From Gnetum montanum (taxonomy: Eukaryota > Streptophyta > Gnetopsida > Gnetales > Gnetaceae), in contig MNCI01020716.1 of NCBI GenBank assembly GCA_015680685.1, forward strand, positions 19,812 through 44,654: a stretch of DNA of 24,843 nucleotides, in the 5' to 3' direction. A program made the position numbers and the translations under genes. This document shows positions 1 through 9,425 of this stretch, in pieces; within the stretch, counting starts at the first letter, position 1, and every line of letters begins with the position of its first letter. The notes under the pieces were generated by a model. It did no database searches, was not told the DNA's origin, and saw nothing but the letters and a program-made list of their open reading frames with translations.

Positions 1-342
1 AACCAGTCGGAAGATTTCTTGTCCAATAAGCTAGGAGAAAGTTATGTGGGTATTTTATGCTAACTTTAATGTAATGTGACTTAAATGGGATAATCAATAT
101 GGTAAATTTTAATAGGTAGTAACTCATATATAATAATGATTTAAGGCAAGATTTTCTAAAGCAGGACTCCACATTATATGTATTATATTATGTAATTTGT
201 TTAGATCCCTAAGCTAATCTAACTTAAAAATTTTAAATTCTAAGTGCCACTAATCTTATCATAGAAATATAATATAACCCCCACCTTATTGGTGGTAGTG
301 GTAGTTAACTTAATTAATTTTTCTGCATCCCGATAATTGTAG
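1..342. other. AT-rich sequence with no feature seen
   Basis: The sequence is AT-rich, with no long open frame on either strand and no terminal repeats I can pair with anything else in the window. If the minus-strand frame at 343-504 is an exon, this would be its downstream intron or 3' flank. Nothing else is supported. Confidence 0.4.
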
Positions 343-504
343 CTAAAATTCGGAATGTCCTGGAATACGAAACCGAAGGCGAAGCCACCGATCCTGCAAC
401 TGATTCATCATATCAAAAATCATTACCAGCAACTGCCGCACATGAGAAGGGTCAGCCGCCGTATCAAGGAACATTGCTGCATCGAAGGCATTAACATCGG
501 GCAT
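343..504 (-). CDS. Hypothetical short open frame or exon fragment in CpG-rich DNA
   Basis: A 53-codon minus-strand frame starts at an ATG at 504-502 and ends with TAG. The ATG has an A at -3 (context AACCATGC), which is favourable in plants, and the frame stays open upstream to about 594. The peptide begins MPDVNAFDAAMFLD, has a hydrophobic, methionine-rich middle (LLVMIFDMMNQLQDRW) and a basic end (LRLRFRIP). I do not recognise the family. Its codons carry many CpGs, unlike the decayed retroelement frames elsewhere in the window. The last 40 nt could be intron read-through, because CAG-ending acceptor-like and GT donor-like steps lie nearby. It could be the first exon of a host gene, a captured gene fragment or chance. 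No downstream exon is visible before position 1. Confidence 0.25.
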   Translation of the reverse strand: MPDVNAFDAAMFLDTAADPSHVRQLLVMIFDMMNQLQDRWLRLRFRIPGHSEF

Positions 505-558
505 GGTTATTATATTTTTGGTTGCGGGTTCTAGGGCGGATAAACTAATAATTGCCAA

Positions 559-1150
559 TTTGTTGCTGTGTTCTATTTGTTGTTTTTTTAATGCCTAGAA
601 CAACTTTTAAAATGCATTCTCAGGCCTGCAACTGCTGTAAATATTGTGCCGTCTGTACCACGCGATTTTTGCGATGACGTGCAAATCTTAGGGCTCCTCC
701 TGTTACGGCAAAGCTTCATTTTTGAAAACCATGAGGGTTTCAGAATAGCACAGAATCCAGCAGGGTTTGGCGATGCACAAGGGGGTTTTTGTGGCCCTAT
801 TCACCTATCACAGAGGCGGTCAACATTGCTTATATTTTGCTGCCCCAAAAAAAATGAATTGCTGAAGTCTGTCCCTTTCTTTTTCCTCTGCATTTTTTTT
901 GGTGACTACCACAACCACATTTTGCTTTTTCCTCTACCCGAATAACGTCGCGCTGATGTCTCTGCAGCCCTCTCTGTCGTTGCCTCCGGTCACGGTCTGC
1001 ACTGCTGCACCATTGCCCTCAATTGCGACCTGAAAAATGCCAGTGAATATTGCGGTCTCCCCATAGGCATGATGCCTTGGTACCTTGCACTCATACCATG
1101 GTGAAAAATTCTGATTTTCTGCTTAATCTGTACGATGTGTCCCAAAAGAA
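559..1150. other. CpG-rich stretch without a recognisable gene
   Basis: This stretch is upstream of the 343-504 frame if that frame is real. It has many more CpG dinucleotides than the rest of the window, for example around 655-680 and 945-1070. A plus-strand frame of 99 codons (646-945) and several minus-strand frames cross it, but none looks like a known protein. It could be a promoter and 5' leader of a minus-strand gene, or cargo inside element A. I see no clear TATA box or start site. Confidence 0.35.
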
Positions 1151-1151
1151 A

Positions 1152-1430
1152 TCAACGTCTCCCCTTTGGAACAGGGCTAAGGTTTATGCTTATCTTTTTA
1201 TGGGAGAATTCATTAAAATCCCCATAGTGATTTCCATCTCTTTCTATTCTTCTTCTTTCTTTTTTAAAAAATAATGATAGAAACCAATACCTTTCCCAAT
1301 CACATCTTGCCATTTCAATATTTGTATTGTAATATTTTCTGAAAATCTCAACCATCTCATGTATCTGTTCCATACAATGGCTAAATGTACCAACAGAAGC
1401 ATAGTTTCTTCCAGAAAAGGCTAGAATAAT
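1152..1430 (-). pseudogene. Unrecognised reading frame downstream of the element A frame
   Basis: This minus-strand frame runs on from the frame ending at 1421 after a +1 or -1 shift. It includes the 73-codon stretch 1373-1152 and stays open upstream to about 1430. Visible features are an acidic, aromatic region (MEQIHEMVEIFRKYYNTN), a Trp/Tyr/Phe cluster (CDWERYWFLSLFF), then a very basic run (KKERRRIERDG) and a basic tail ending PVPKGRR. I see no CCHC knuckle, gag major homology region or protease motif. It may be the continuation of the element A frame, cargo carried by that element, or host sequence next to a broken edge. I do not recognise it. Confidence 0.3.
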
Positions 1431-1918
1431 AGGTTTGTATTGGCATGGGGACTGACGGTATGGTACGAATCCCCATGCTCGAATTGGACTGCGAACTTAT
1501 CTTCCTCATCTCCACTCTGAGGTTCTATTGGAGGTGGTTGTAAACCTTGACTCCTTACCATAAGAAGCTGAGATATAAGTCGGTGATGGTGTTCAGATAG
1601 GGGTATTATATCAAATGCCAAGGGATTGAACTCACGACCTCCTTTGTAAATAAGTTCATAGTTTTGTTTCACTTCTCTCTCTACACGATCGATAGGTAGG
1701 TTAGCCTAAATTTTCACAGTAATGAAGTTATATTGTTCTAGTGTGAGAGTTGCATAAGTAGGGTCTTTGCCCTATAACCTAAGTGATTGGTGCATAGGGC
1801 CTTGAGAGTTTATCTATTCAATAATAGTTATGGATTCCATAGTAGTCACAGGGTTCAAAGTTTCAGCCCCATATTCAGAGATTGGCAGTGTCATTGTGTT
1901 GATCTGGGAAGATTCCAT
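1421..1918 (-). pseudogene. Element A leader-proximal reading frame, probable decayed gag N-terminus
   Basis: From an ATG at 1918-1916 a single minus-strand frame of about 165 codons runs to a TAG at 1421, interrupted by three in-frame TAG codons (the first at 1816-1814). It starts MESSQINTMTLPISEYG and later reads through a charged stretch (VEREVKQNYELIYKGGREF), a His/Leu segment (LSEHHHRLISQLLM) and an acidic, Pro-rich segment (PPPIEPQSGDEEDKF). It lies about 340 nt downstream of the element A PBS, which is where gag should begin. I cannot recognise a canonical gag core, so this is either a divergent gag N-terminus or a protein of a non-autonomous element. The stops are all TAG, consistent with CAG or TGG decay. 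Confidence 0.4.
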
Positions 1919-1924
1919 AGTGAG

Positions 1925-2110
1925 CGTGAATAAATTGGGCTAGCTAAGTTGAGTGTGCGTAAGCTACGTGGTCAAGCTGATAGCGTGACTAAGCTAATAG
2001 TGTAAGCGGACAACATGAGCAAGCTGATAGCATGAGTAACTGGGCTTAGCATGAGTAAGTCAAGCAGAGCGTGCATAAGCTAGCTTGACAAGCTGGGCAC
2101 ATGCAGGTTG
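1925..2110 (-). repeat. Degenerate short repeats in the element A leader
   Basis: Between the PBS and the first ATG of element A, the words AGCATGAGTAAG, AAGCTGATAGC and GCTTGACAAGCTGGGCA recur with small changes. The same words make up the tandem arrays inside LTR A at 3768-4100. The LTR arrays and the leader therefore share a source, but here the units are too diverged for a fixed period. Confidence 0.55.
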
Positions 2111-2232
2111 CAAGTGGTGAGAGAAACTCACTGTGATCAGTTGATGCTGGAGTTGTAGAGTTTAGAGTGCTCACTATAACGTAAGAGTTTTGTGGGTTCG
2201 TAGTCTCGATCAATGTAATAATTTTGCAGGAG

Positions 2233-2250
2233 GTCCTCCTTCTAGCACCA
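2233..2250 (-). other. Element A primer binding site candidate
   Basis: Read on the minus strand, TGGTGCTAGAAGGAGG follows the LTR end (CTATACA) after a six-base gap. TGG is the complement of a tRNA 3' CCA, and the position is right for a PBS of an LTR element transcribed to the left. I do not assign the primer tRNA. LTR B ends at the same TACA but is not followed by this sequence, as expected for a solo or truncated LTR. Confidence 0.6.
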
Positions 2251-2794
2251 ATTTACTGTATAGACCAAAATCATCGATATAAGGCTAGAAGGGAAAAACA
2301 AATACCAAAAGATTCTTGGATAGGCACAGCTGACCCTACCTTTGCATGAGGGCAAGCTAGAAAAGAAAATGAAGGTAAATTGCCTTGGATGGTTTGCACG
2401 TAAATCAACCAACGACTTCCCCAAACATAAGCTATGGCTTACGCTGGGGTTATCATGACAGATGTCTGAAATGTAAACAATGATGCACAAAATGCAAATA
2501 GATCATATACAGAATAGTATTGCAAAAAAAATGTAAACTAAATGTAAAATAGAGTAAACAATATAATGGAAGGAAAAAGTGAACTTTATTGTATTACTTA
2601 GAGTGAATGTGCACTAGTCAAAGTGTAGCTATGCGTGTGGATGGAAAGTCATGTGCTAAGCCTTGGGATGATATTCTTGCAAATGCTTGGATGCTAGGAG
2701 TCAGGTGTGCCCGAGTGTCCAAAAGTTTCTAGTTAGTGTTTCCTAAGCCATCAACCTTCAAAATTTCCAACCTCGTTTATGTGAATGGATGGGG

Positions 2795-2802
2795 TATTTA
2801 TA
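2795..2802 (-). promoter_or_regulatory. TATA box of LTR A
   Basis: TATAAATA on the minus strand, followed by CCCC. LTR B has the same TATAAATACCC core at the matching place, so this is the likely U3 promoter of the family. Transcription would run left toward the PBS. Confidence 0.6.
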
Positions 2803-3767
2803 AGGATTTGCTAGGTTCGAGTATGGAACTCATAGATGGATCAATGGATGAGAAATGAGAGGAAAACAGATCATGTGACAAGTGTTAGATGGACAACTAC
2901 ATGTCAATCAAACATGCGTAGGTGGGCTACATTCTTGATCGGATGCACTGTATCTTACAACATGTGTTGGCTTATGTAAGCTAGCTTATGCCCATGGAAG
3001 CAGATATAATTTGGAGCATAAGAGCTTTATAAGCTCACAAATGATGAAAATTTACAATGAAAATAATAATTTACAACAAGAGAGATTGACTCCAGCTCGC
3101 TTGAAACTTCTCAATCGCTGAATTGACTATTGTAGGATGTTGATTTGGGTGGTTTTTTAGTTGTTTAAGGCATATCTATTTTACCAGAGCTTCCAGCGTG
3201 AGTTGATTTTATCTTCGCATGTCCTCAGTGTGTGTTTGGCATGCTTTTGACTAGCCATGATTAGTACTCACACTATACTCATGATGTACTCATGCTGCCA
3301 GTGTGACCTTAGCATGATTGGATGAAAATGACACATTTCACACCAATTTTTAATCTTTGAAGCATGTTTCTTAGAGTGCAACAATTGTCTGTCTGTGGTT
3401 GACCTTGAGAGTGATTTGCAAGTCAAAAATTGAGCTTGGATGTGCCTTTTTTTAAACCACTTTTGGTATCTCATGCTGAACTCATGCTGCCAGCATGGAC
3501 TCAATGTGACCACAACGTGAGCTATAAAAACTTGCAATTTTGGACCTAAAATTTGAGATTCTAGAGGCTGGGACTTAAAGTGATCAACAGTGAACTCTAA
3601 GGATGGCTTTCACCCTTGAAATCAAGTCATTTTGACTTGGTTTTGAGGCTCGCACAATTTCTCATGCCGTACTCATGCTACCAGCATGACCATAGCGTAA
3701 GTGAGAAAATTTTCATAATTTGGCCCAAAATTTGAACTTACAAATGCCAAAACTTGAAGTGGAGCCA

Positions 3768-3951
3768 GCATGAGTTCCTAGGGTAAGTAAGCATGAGTTC
3801 CTAGGGCAAGCCAGCAAGAGTTCCTAGGGCAATCCAGCATGACTTCCCAGGACAAGCTAGCATGAGTTCCCAGGACAAGCCAGCGTGAGTGCCCAAGACA
3901 AGCCAATGTGAGTTCCCAGGACTAGCTAGCGTGAGTTCCCTGGGCAAGCTA
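3768..3951. repeat. 23-bp tandem array in LTR A, eight units
   Basis: Eight consecutive units start at 3768 and every 23 bases after it to 3929, each resembling GCATGAGTTCCTAGGGCAAG plus three bases. A ninth, partial unit starts at 3952. Later units drift to GCGTGAGTTCCC and GACAAGC. LTR B lacks this array. The 79-codon minus-strand frame crossing it is only a translation of the repeat. Confidence 0.85.
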
Positions 3952-3988
3952 GCATGAGTAAGCTTGACAAGTTGGCATGAGTAAGCTA

Positions 3989-4100
3989 TCTTGACAAGAT
4001 GGGTGTGGGCAAGTTGGCTTGACAAGCTGGGCATGGGCAAGTTGGCTTGACAAGCTAGGCATGGGCAAGCTGGCTTGATAAGCTAGGCATGGGCAAGCTG
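3989..4100. repeat. 28-bp tandem array in LTR A, four units
   Basis: Four units at 3989, 4017, 4045 and 4073 follow GCTTGACAAGCTGGGCATGG plus GCAAGTTG. They follow directly after the 23-bp array and share the words GCATGAG and GACAAG with it, so the two arrays probably have a common origin with a change of period. Confidence 0.8.
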
Positions 4101-4259
4101 GCATGAGTTCCATGCCTTAGTTAAATTTTTTCCTCCCAAATTCTGAAAAGGTTCTAAGTTGTTTTCGTTTCAAAGTGTTAGGCTAAAATTAGTGGTGTTT
4201 TAGACTCCAATGCATACTTGGTTATATTTTGATTCAACTACCTACTCCTTCAAGCCTGG

Positions 4260-5140
4260 CCACACATGATCATGTGCGTGTTTTCCATGTCACTTCCTAG
4301 CAAGGCCTTAGACTGGTATCATGCATTACCTAAGGCCTTAATCTCTTTTTTGGATGATCTCATAAGCTAGTTTGTAACACACTTTAGGTACAACATAAAG
4401 CCTAATGAAACCCTTGACCAACTCATGCAAGTCAAGTAGGGGCTCCTAGAGCCCATAATAAAATTCCTCCAACATTAGAGTGTCACATTTAGTGAAATGC
4501 ATGAACCCCTTGCAAAGATGCACTTATTGACCATCTTCAAGGGTGCAGTGAACAATTTCATCAAGTCTAAATTATACTACCTAGCCCTAAAGTCCCTTAG
4601 CCAAGCCTTTTCCCAAATGAAGGACATAGAGGAGGTAGTGCAAGCTAGTAATGACCTAACCTATGTGGCCTACAAAATCCATCATGTATGCAAGAAAAAT
4701 GCAATAGTGGAAATAGTGGCCAAAAGTACAAAGGAAACCAATTAAGGCCCAATGGATAAGCAGCCCAAGGCCCCAACTCACAAATCCACCAAATCTAGCA
4801 CCGACTCACCTACATCAGCAAGGGTTACCCCAAGGCCCAACTTTGAGTACAAGGATCACTCAAAATATACAAAGATACTAATGGAACCTTCTGAACTATT
4901 GGATCATCTTCTAAAAGTTAAGCGAATTCATTAAAAACATGTATTAAATATTTCTCATCAAAAACATAATAGGTACTACAAGCTACTAAGGAACCTTTCC
5001 TCAGTAGTACCAAATGAGCCCCCAGTCCCATAACACTATAAGCTAGATCAATAGTAGCATTACCACCAGATGTCTAGTCATAGTATGAACAATTGTCATG
5101 CTTTGTAGGATGACCTACAATGAATTATAGAATGGGGCTA
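4260..5140 (+). pseudogene. gag: Element C gag (capsid and zinc knuckle remnants)
   Basis: Gag would form the virus-like particle that packages element RNA. Across several frames and stops the sequence reads MSLPSKALDWYHALP, then SFLDDLIS, FVTHFRYNIKPNETLDQLM and LLEPIIKFLQ, followed by an open stretch at 4497-4745 (MHEPLAKMHLLTIFKGAV). This matches the plant Ty3/gypsy gag core in motif order: ALxWYxxLP, FxxxF and ETLxxxxxR. At about 5045-5135 a decayed knuckle-like segment reads YHQMSSHS..NCHALQDDLQ..IEWG, with the first Cys lost. A Lys/Ser/Thr/Pro-rich linker (4752-4934) lies between the two. The N-terminus was separated by the insertion of element A. The gene is not functional. Confidence 0.7.
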
Positions 5141-5779
5141 ATTGATGCTTGATACAGTGAGCCAATCCAATATAGACAATGCCCTTTATGTCATAAACCC
5201 CATTAGTGTATGTGGTAAATCTAAACCTACACAAAAACCTTTTGTGATCCACATGCCTCCTAGCAAGGAAAGGATTCCCTCAGCCTTCATAAGCAAGAAG
5301 CCTCCCTTTGTTATCAAAGTGCCACCTTGAGCACCCACAACATCCTTGGTGGTCAAGGTTATCTGCTAAGCCATTATACTAGTAACCAAATCAACTATCT
5401 ACTAAGACATTAAACTAGCATGATGCAGTAGCAACAACTGCTAAGCAACCTTTCATCATTAATGTGCCACAACAAGTTGTCCTTGCAACAACTCCTAAAC
5501 CACTATTTTTCATAAGCATGCCATAACATAATGGTCCCTCACCTACCTGAAGCCCAATAGTTGGCAATATCTCAATCTCTCCTCCTTCAAGGGTCGACCC
5601 CACTAGCAACCTAGGTAGGCCTACCAAATGGCAATGCAAGAGGACCGATGAGCATATTACAACCCCCATGGCTGAATTAAAGGCCATAACTAGCATTCAA
5701 AAATCAAACACTAGGACCCCTACCCCCAATTAGGCCAAGAAACCTAAGCCCAAGTCCCCTTCATGAGAGATCTGTCTCT

Positions 5780-6520
5780 CAAGCCACATGGAGGAAGTCA
5801 AGGCCAACATAATGATCAACAACAAGGACTTTGTAATTGCACTAATCCAAGTGAAAAAAATGCTCAAGCAAAAGAACATAATGTTGAGCTTATATGACTT
5901 GGTCATGACCTCATCTACTCATCACCAAATGTTGGCCTAAATGTTGGCCTCCATTCCTATATAGAGGACATCTCTACAGATGAGAACACCATATGTGCAG
6001 TGATGTTTCCTCTTGTACCATAGGAATTGAGTTCAGCATCCCTAGTTTTTTGCAATGAAGTAGTCAAGGTTAACCCCAAATGAGGGGAAGTCACTATAGC
6101 TCCACTATCCATTCGCATACGTGTTGGGAAATGCACCATCCATAGAGTGCATGTCGATGATGGTGCAATCAAAAACATAGTCTTGTAGTCTATAATTGAC
6201 AAGAAAGGCATAGCAAATGAAATTAGGTCAATCAAAACCACATGTCTAACATATTTTAATGAATCACCCATTACCATTAGGAGTACAATCAACTTAGCCT
6301 TCATGGAAAGAGAGTAATTCCCCACCAATGTAGATTTCACTGTCATAGAGGAGATGCTAGGCTTCAACCTGATCCTGAGCAAGCCTTGGCTAGCTCAACT
6401 ACCAGCTATCTCCTCTCCCATCCATTAAGAAATCCACATTCCATATGAAGGTGGTTAATTGATCATCCATGGTGATAATGCCTCCTCTCTAGCTGTCCAC
6501 AACATAGACATGAAGTAAGT
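5780..6520 (+). pseudogene. Element C gag tail and retropepsin-like protease remnant
   Basis: The protease would process the polyprotein. The plus-strand reading passes MEEVKANIMINNKDFVIAL and MLSLYDLVMTS, typical of the region ahead of the protease in Tat-type elements. It then reads IRIRVGKCTIHRVHVDDGAI with the active-site-like DDGA at about 6156-6165. The tail VIEEMLGFNLILSKPWL then LPAISSPIH and IIHGDNAS corresponds to the conserved LGRPWL...P..LHQ...G end of these proteases. At least three stops interrupt it (for example after FPLVP, KVNPK and FMERE). The 141-codon minus-strand frame at 5957-6382 is a shadow of this region. No RT follows. Confidence 0.65.
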
Positions 6521-7150
6521 ATTAGACGTGGAGTTTCTTGGTGATGCACCTGTAGCAACCAATGCAACACCTAAGGCTAACACATCTAAATACGTGATTG
6601 AAGCCAATAGCCTTCTACAAGATCCTAAACCTTCTACACCCCCTAATCCATGCTCGATTAGGAAACAACTACATGACCAAGACTTTCCCTTGGCCAAGAA
6701 CACAATAAGAACTTGCTTACCCCTTGCCTCCATAGGCCATGCATTTTTCATTTTTGCTTGCATTACATTTATTCATGCATTTATATTTCACTTGCTTGCT
6801 TAGTTTACACACTACTTCACTTTGTTTATGCATTTATACTTTGTTTATGTATCCATCCACTTAGCTTACTGATTGTATTTCAAAAAACATCAAAAACACA
6901 TAAAAATGAAATGAAAACATAAATCTACAAAAACACATGGCCTAAAAAGGCCTTAAACTAGTCCATGGCCAAGAACGACCTAAAACTATCACTCTTTGCA
7001 TTACTTTCCTTTCATTTGTGCATTTTAACTATATTTACAACAGGTTCCACTTGATGTTGTCTTTCTAGTTGATTTTTGTAGGATCTTACAGGCACATAGC
7101 ATGACTACACATGTAGCATCGCACCTCAGACAAGGAAGGTAAGCACTCAT
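6521..7150 (+). other. Element C sequence downstream of protease, no domain recognised
   Basis: A Thr/Pro/Asn-rich frame (6528-6803) carries on from the protease with APVATNATPKANTSKY and ends in a hydrophobic, CAT-rich stretch. From 6800 it becomes T-rich and non-coding. TTTTTGTAGGATC at 7065-7077 looks like a splice acceptor, but I have no matching donor. Nothing else is supported. Confidence 0.35.
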
Positions 7151-7159
7151 CTACCATGA

Positions 7160-7335
7160 TGCACAGAACTAGCATATATAGTCCACTATGACTATAAATT
7201 GGCATAGCTTGTCCTTGTGTCATGATGTTAAACTAGCATAGTAGCCACTATCTGCTACGACATTAAACTAGCATATAGTAGTCTACTAGGACTATAAACT
7301 AGCACTCCATGATTTGCTAAGACCTTAAACTAGGT
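7160..7335. repeat. Degenerate repeats built on TAAACTAGCAT
   Basis: Four or five diverged units of about 40-55 bp recur here, with cores such as GACATTAAACTAGCATAT and GACTATAAACTAGCA, separated by TAGT/CTAC words. Related units occur at 5366-5425 in the same element (GACATTAAACTAGCATGATG). The spacing is irregular. Confidence 0.55.
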
Positions 7336-8502
7336 TCACACTCATAGCATCATTACCTCCCACCATTCTGCTAATCTTTGGAGCCCCTACCATCGGTGTG
7401 GCCTTTGGATCACTTGTAGCATCATCACCCTAGTAGTTTCACTAGCTTTCTGAGCACTTGCAATTGGTGCAACATTTGACGCATATGTTGCATCTTTGCA
7501 TCTAGCACTTGTAGCATCTTCACATCTATCATTTTCATTTGCATTTAATATTGTATGGTTTTCTTATCTTCTCGAAGTTGTGTTTGCAGGACGAAGCCTT
7601 GCATGCGGTCATGCAAAGATGCATCTCATCATAGTGGCAAGTTGGCACATTACTCTGATGTGCATGATTGGGCTAGCAAAAATATTCAAGAGTGCACATC
7701 CCTCTTCATCTCATTTCATCCTACACACATTCACTCCTACATTCCCATACCCTCTTGCATTTCTTGCATTCCCCTACATGCAAACCCTCTAATGCATACT
7801 CACTATGTGCATATGACATTTTCTTCACATCAATCATAGAACCCATGGTGGATGTGACACAACTCATCCTGTTGGGAGCCTCTATTGGCTAGTCAAGGCC
7901 CAAGAAAATGTAATGCAACTCATCCTAAGGAGAAAACACCTACCCTACAGATGTGATACGATTACATCAAAACAAAGCTCATCTACTCAATGGCCCACAC
8001 CTTGTAGATAGCAATGAATAGTAAGCTAACTCCAACGTAGGTTCATCTCATAGCAAAGTAAAGAAGAAAAAGTAAAAAGAAACAAATATAAAAAATAAAA
8101 AATGAATAAAATGAAAAAACAACAAAAAAATAGGAGAATAGGAAAAAGCACATTCCCAAGAAAATTGAAAATTCTACAACTTTGCAACTAGCCTAGCCAT
8201 GGATCGACTTTAACTCTCTCATGAGCACTTCGATGAGAGGTTAACATTTCAAGGGAAAGCCACTTCATGCCATGTTCATCATCAGTTGTGCTAACTTTGC
8301 ATCTTGCATCAAGATATATTGTTTGCATTTTATTTCCTCTACTTGCATTTCATCTCCCTAGCACATTGGCTACATACTTTGCCCTAACATACCCTTATCC
8401 ACAACACTCTTGAACATGGTGGAATAACACTTGATCTTGTATCAATGAGTAATGTTGGTGCCACATCTGTTGTGATGTTTTTCAATTCTTTGTCAACATC
8501 TT
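7336..8502 (+). other. Element C non-coding 3' region with A-rich block
   Basis: No supported gene is present. Overlapping frames at 7496-7892 translate a TCAT/CATTC-rich stretch and have no recognisable domain. An A-rich, almost T-poor segment (8040-8165) and the following TCTCATGAGCACTTCGATGA resemble the spacer before the 3' LTR in plant Ty3/gypsy elements. Confidence 0.4.
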
Positions 8503-8512
8503 TCAGAGGGGC
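8503..8512 (+). other. Element C polypurine tract candidate
   Basis: CAGAGGGGCC after a T-rich stretch (CAACATCTTT) matches the form and place of a plus-strand priming site just ahead of a 3' LTR. The LTR start after it is not a clean TG, so the assignment is tentative. Confidence 0.4.
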
Positions 8513-8682
8513 CATTAAAAAATTAAAAAAGTTTGGGTCTTGGAATCTCAACTACAAATTTGGCCAAGTGTCAAAATGATGGCACTTTGCCAAAATTTTT
8601 CTAACTATTGAGTGTAGTTAACTCCAACTACTAGATTTGCAAAAAAAAATTTAAGTGTTCAAACAAGGTAAAAATTTATAGA

Positions 8683-9140
8683 AATTTTCTAAGTGTTGTG
8701 CTATGCTCTCATTACCCCTACCACACTCTAGAGGATAGCCAACATAGGCCACCAATTTTGCAAAAAAATTTCTAACTGCTAAGTTACACATCCCGCATGT
8801 AACATGGGATGACTGTAGCAAGTTGCAAAAAATTTTCTAAGTGTTATGCTATGCTTCCACTACCCATACTACACTTTAGAGTATAGCAAATGTAGCTAGA
8901 ACATTAATGGCTAGTTTTTCCTAGGTGTCAAGCTAGAAGCTATTAAGCTAGCTTGGCATGGAAGAGGCATTTGGTAGATTTTCTAGCTCTTGAGGCTACC
9001 CCTCTTGTTACGCTCTAGAGCATAGCTACCATAGCAAGAACAAAGATTGCAGTTTTTACTAGATTCTTCTAAGTGTCCATGCTATGCCTTATTCTTGGGT
9101 AGTAGCCTGTGTCCTGCACATAACACAGGATGAGCATAGT
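8683..9140 (+). repeat. Diverged ~149-bp direct repeats upstream of the TATA box
   Basis: A unit with TTTTCTAAGTGTT, TGCTATGCT and ACACTYTAGAGKATAGC occurs at 8683-8750 and again at 8832-8898. A more decayed third copy is split over 8972-9035 and 9066-9140. The unit tail (GCATGTAACATGGGATGA at 8795-8812, CACATAACACAGGATGA at 9117-9133) also repeats. Such repeats in U3 often multiply promoter elements, but their role here is unknown. Confidence 0.65.
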
Positions 9141-9272
9141 TTCTAGAGTTAAAAAAATTTTGAACTTTTTTTGGTCACCACTAGACTTAGAAATTTTTTT
9201 GAATTTTTTTTGTAGTCACACCTATTGCATTGCCATGTGGCCCCACTCCTTATTTTTGGCTAATCCTATCCC

Positions 9273-9280
9273 TATAAATA
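9273..9280 (+). promoter_or_regulatory. TATA box of the element C LTR-like block
   Basis: TATAAATA sits in the context CTATCCCTATAAATACCCC, nearly the same as the TATA context of LTR B at 15978-15985 (CATCCCTATAAATACCC). Transcription would start near 9305 on the plus strand. Confidence 0.6.
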
Positions 9281-9425
9281 CCCCAACACCCCATGTTTTA
9301 GTGGGGGGAGCCTTTCATTTTTCACTAATTGGAAGTTGGTACTTTCATTTTGGCATCTTGGAAATTAGCTTCGTGGGTGAACAAGACCCAGAGCATACCA
9401 CACCAGTAGAGAGGCATCCTTGCAC

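Larger units (their letters stand above)
2257..4212 (-). mobile_element. LTR A: 5' LTR of a minus-strand Ty3/gypsy-like element
   Basis: On the minus strand this LTR would begin TGCATTGGAGTC at 4212 and end GGTCTATACA at 2257, about 1.95 kb, with TG...CA ends. The boundaries come from comparison with LTR B, which shares the outer start (GGAGTCTA, ACACCACTAATTT), a middle block (3076-3137 matches 15661-15721 inverted) and the end block (2257-2460 matches 16380-16578 inverted). A TATA box and a PBS on the correct side support the orientation. The body of the element would continue left of position 1. Its outer edge at 4213 abuts element C gag, so A probably inserted into C. No second LTR of this element is in the window. 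Confidence 0.75.

Noticed and set aside
3801-4040. 79-codon minus-strand frame with repeated residues
   Set aside because: It translates the 23-bp and 28-bp arrays in LTR A and is explained by the repeats.
5957-6382. 141-codon minus-strand frame, the longest in the window
   Set aside because: It lies antisense to the element C protease, whose motifs (DDGA, NLILSKPWL) are clear on the plus strand. No family match on the minus strand.
7496-7892. Overlapping plus-strand frames of 66-98 codons
   Set aside because: Low-complexity CATT/TCAT-rich sequence with three overlapping frames open by composition. No domain recognised.
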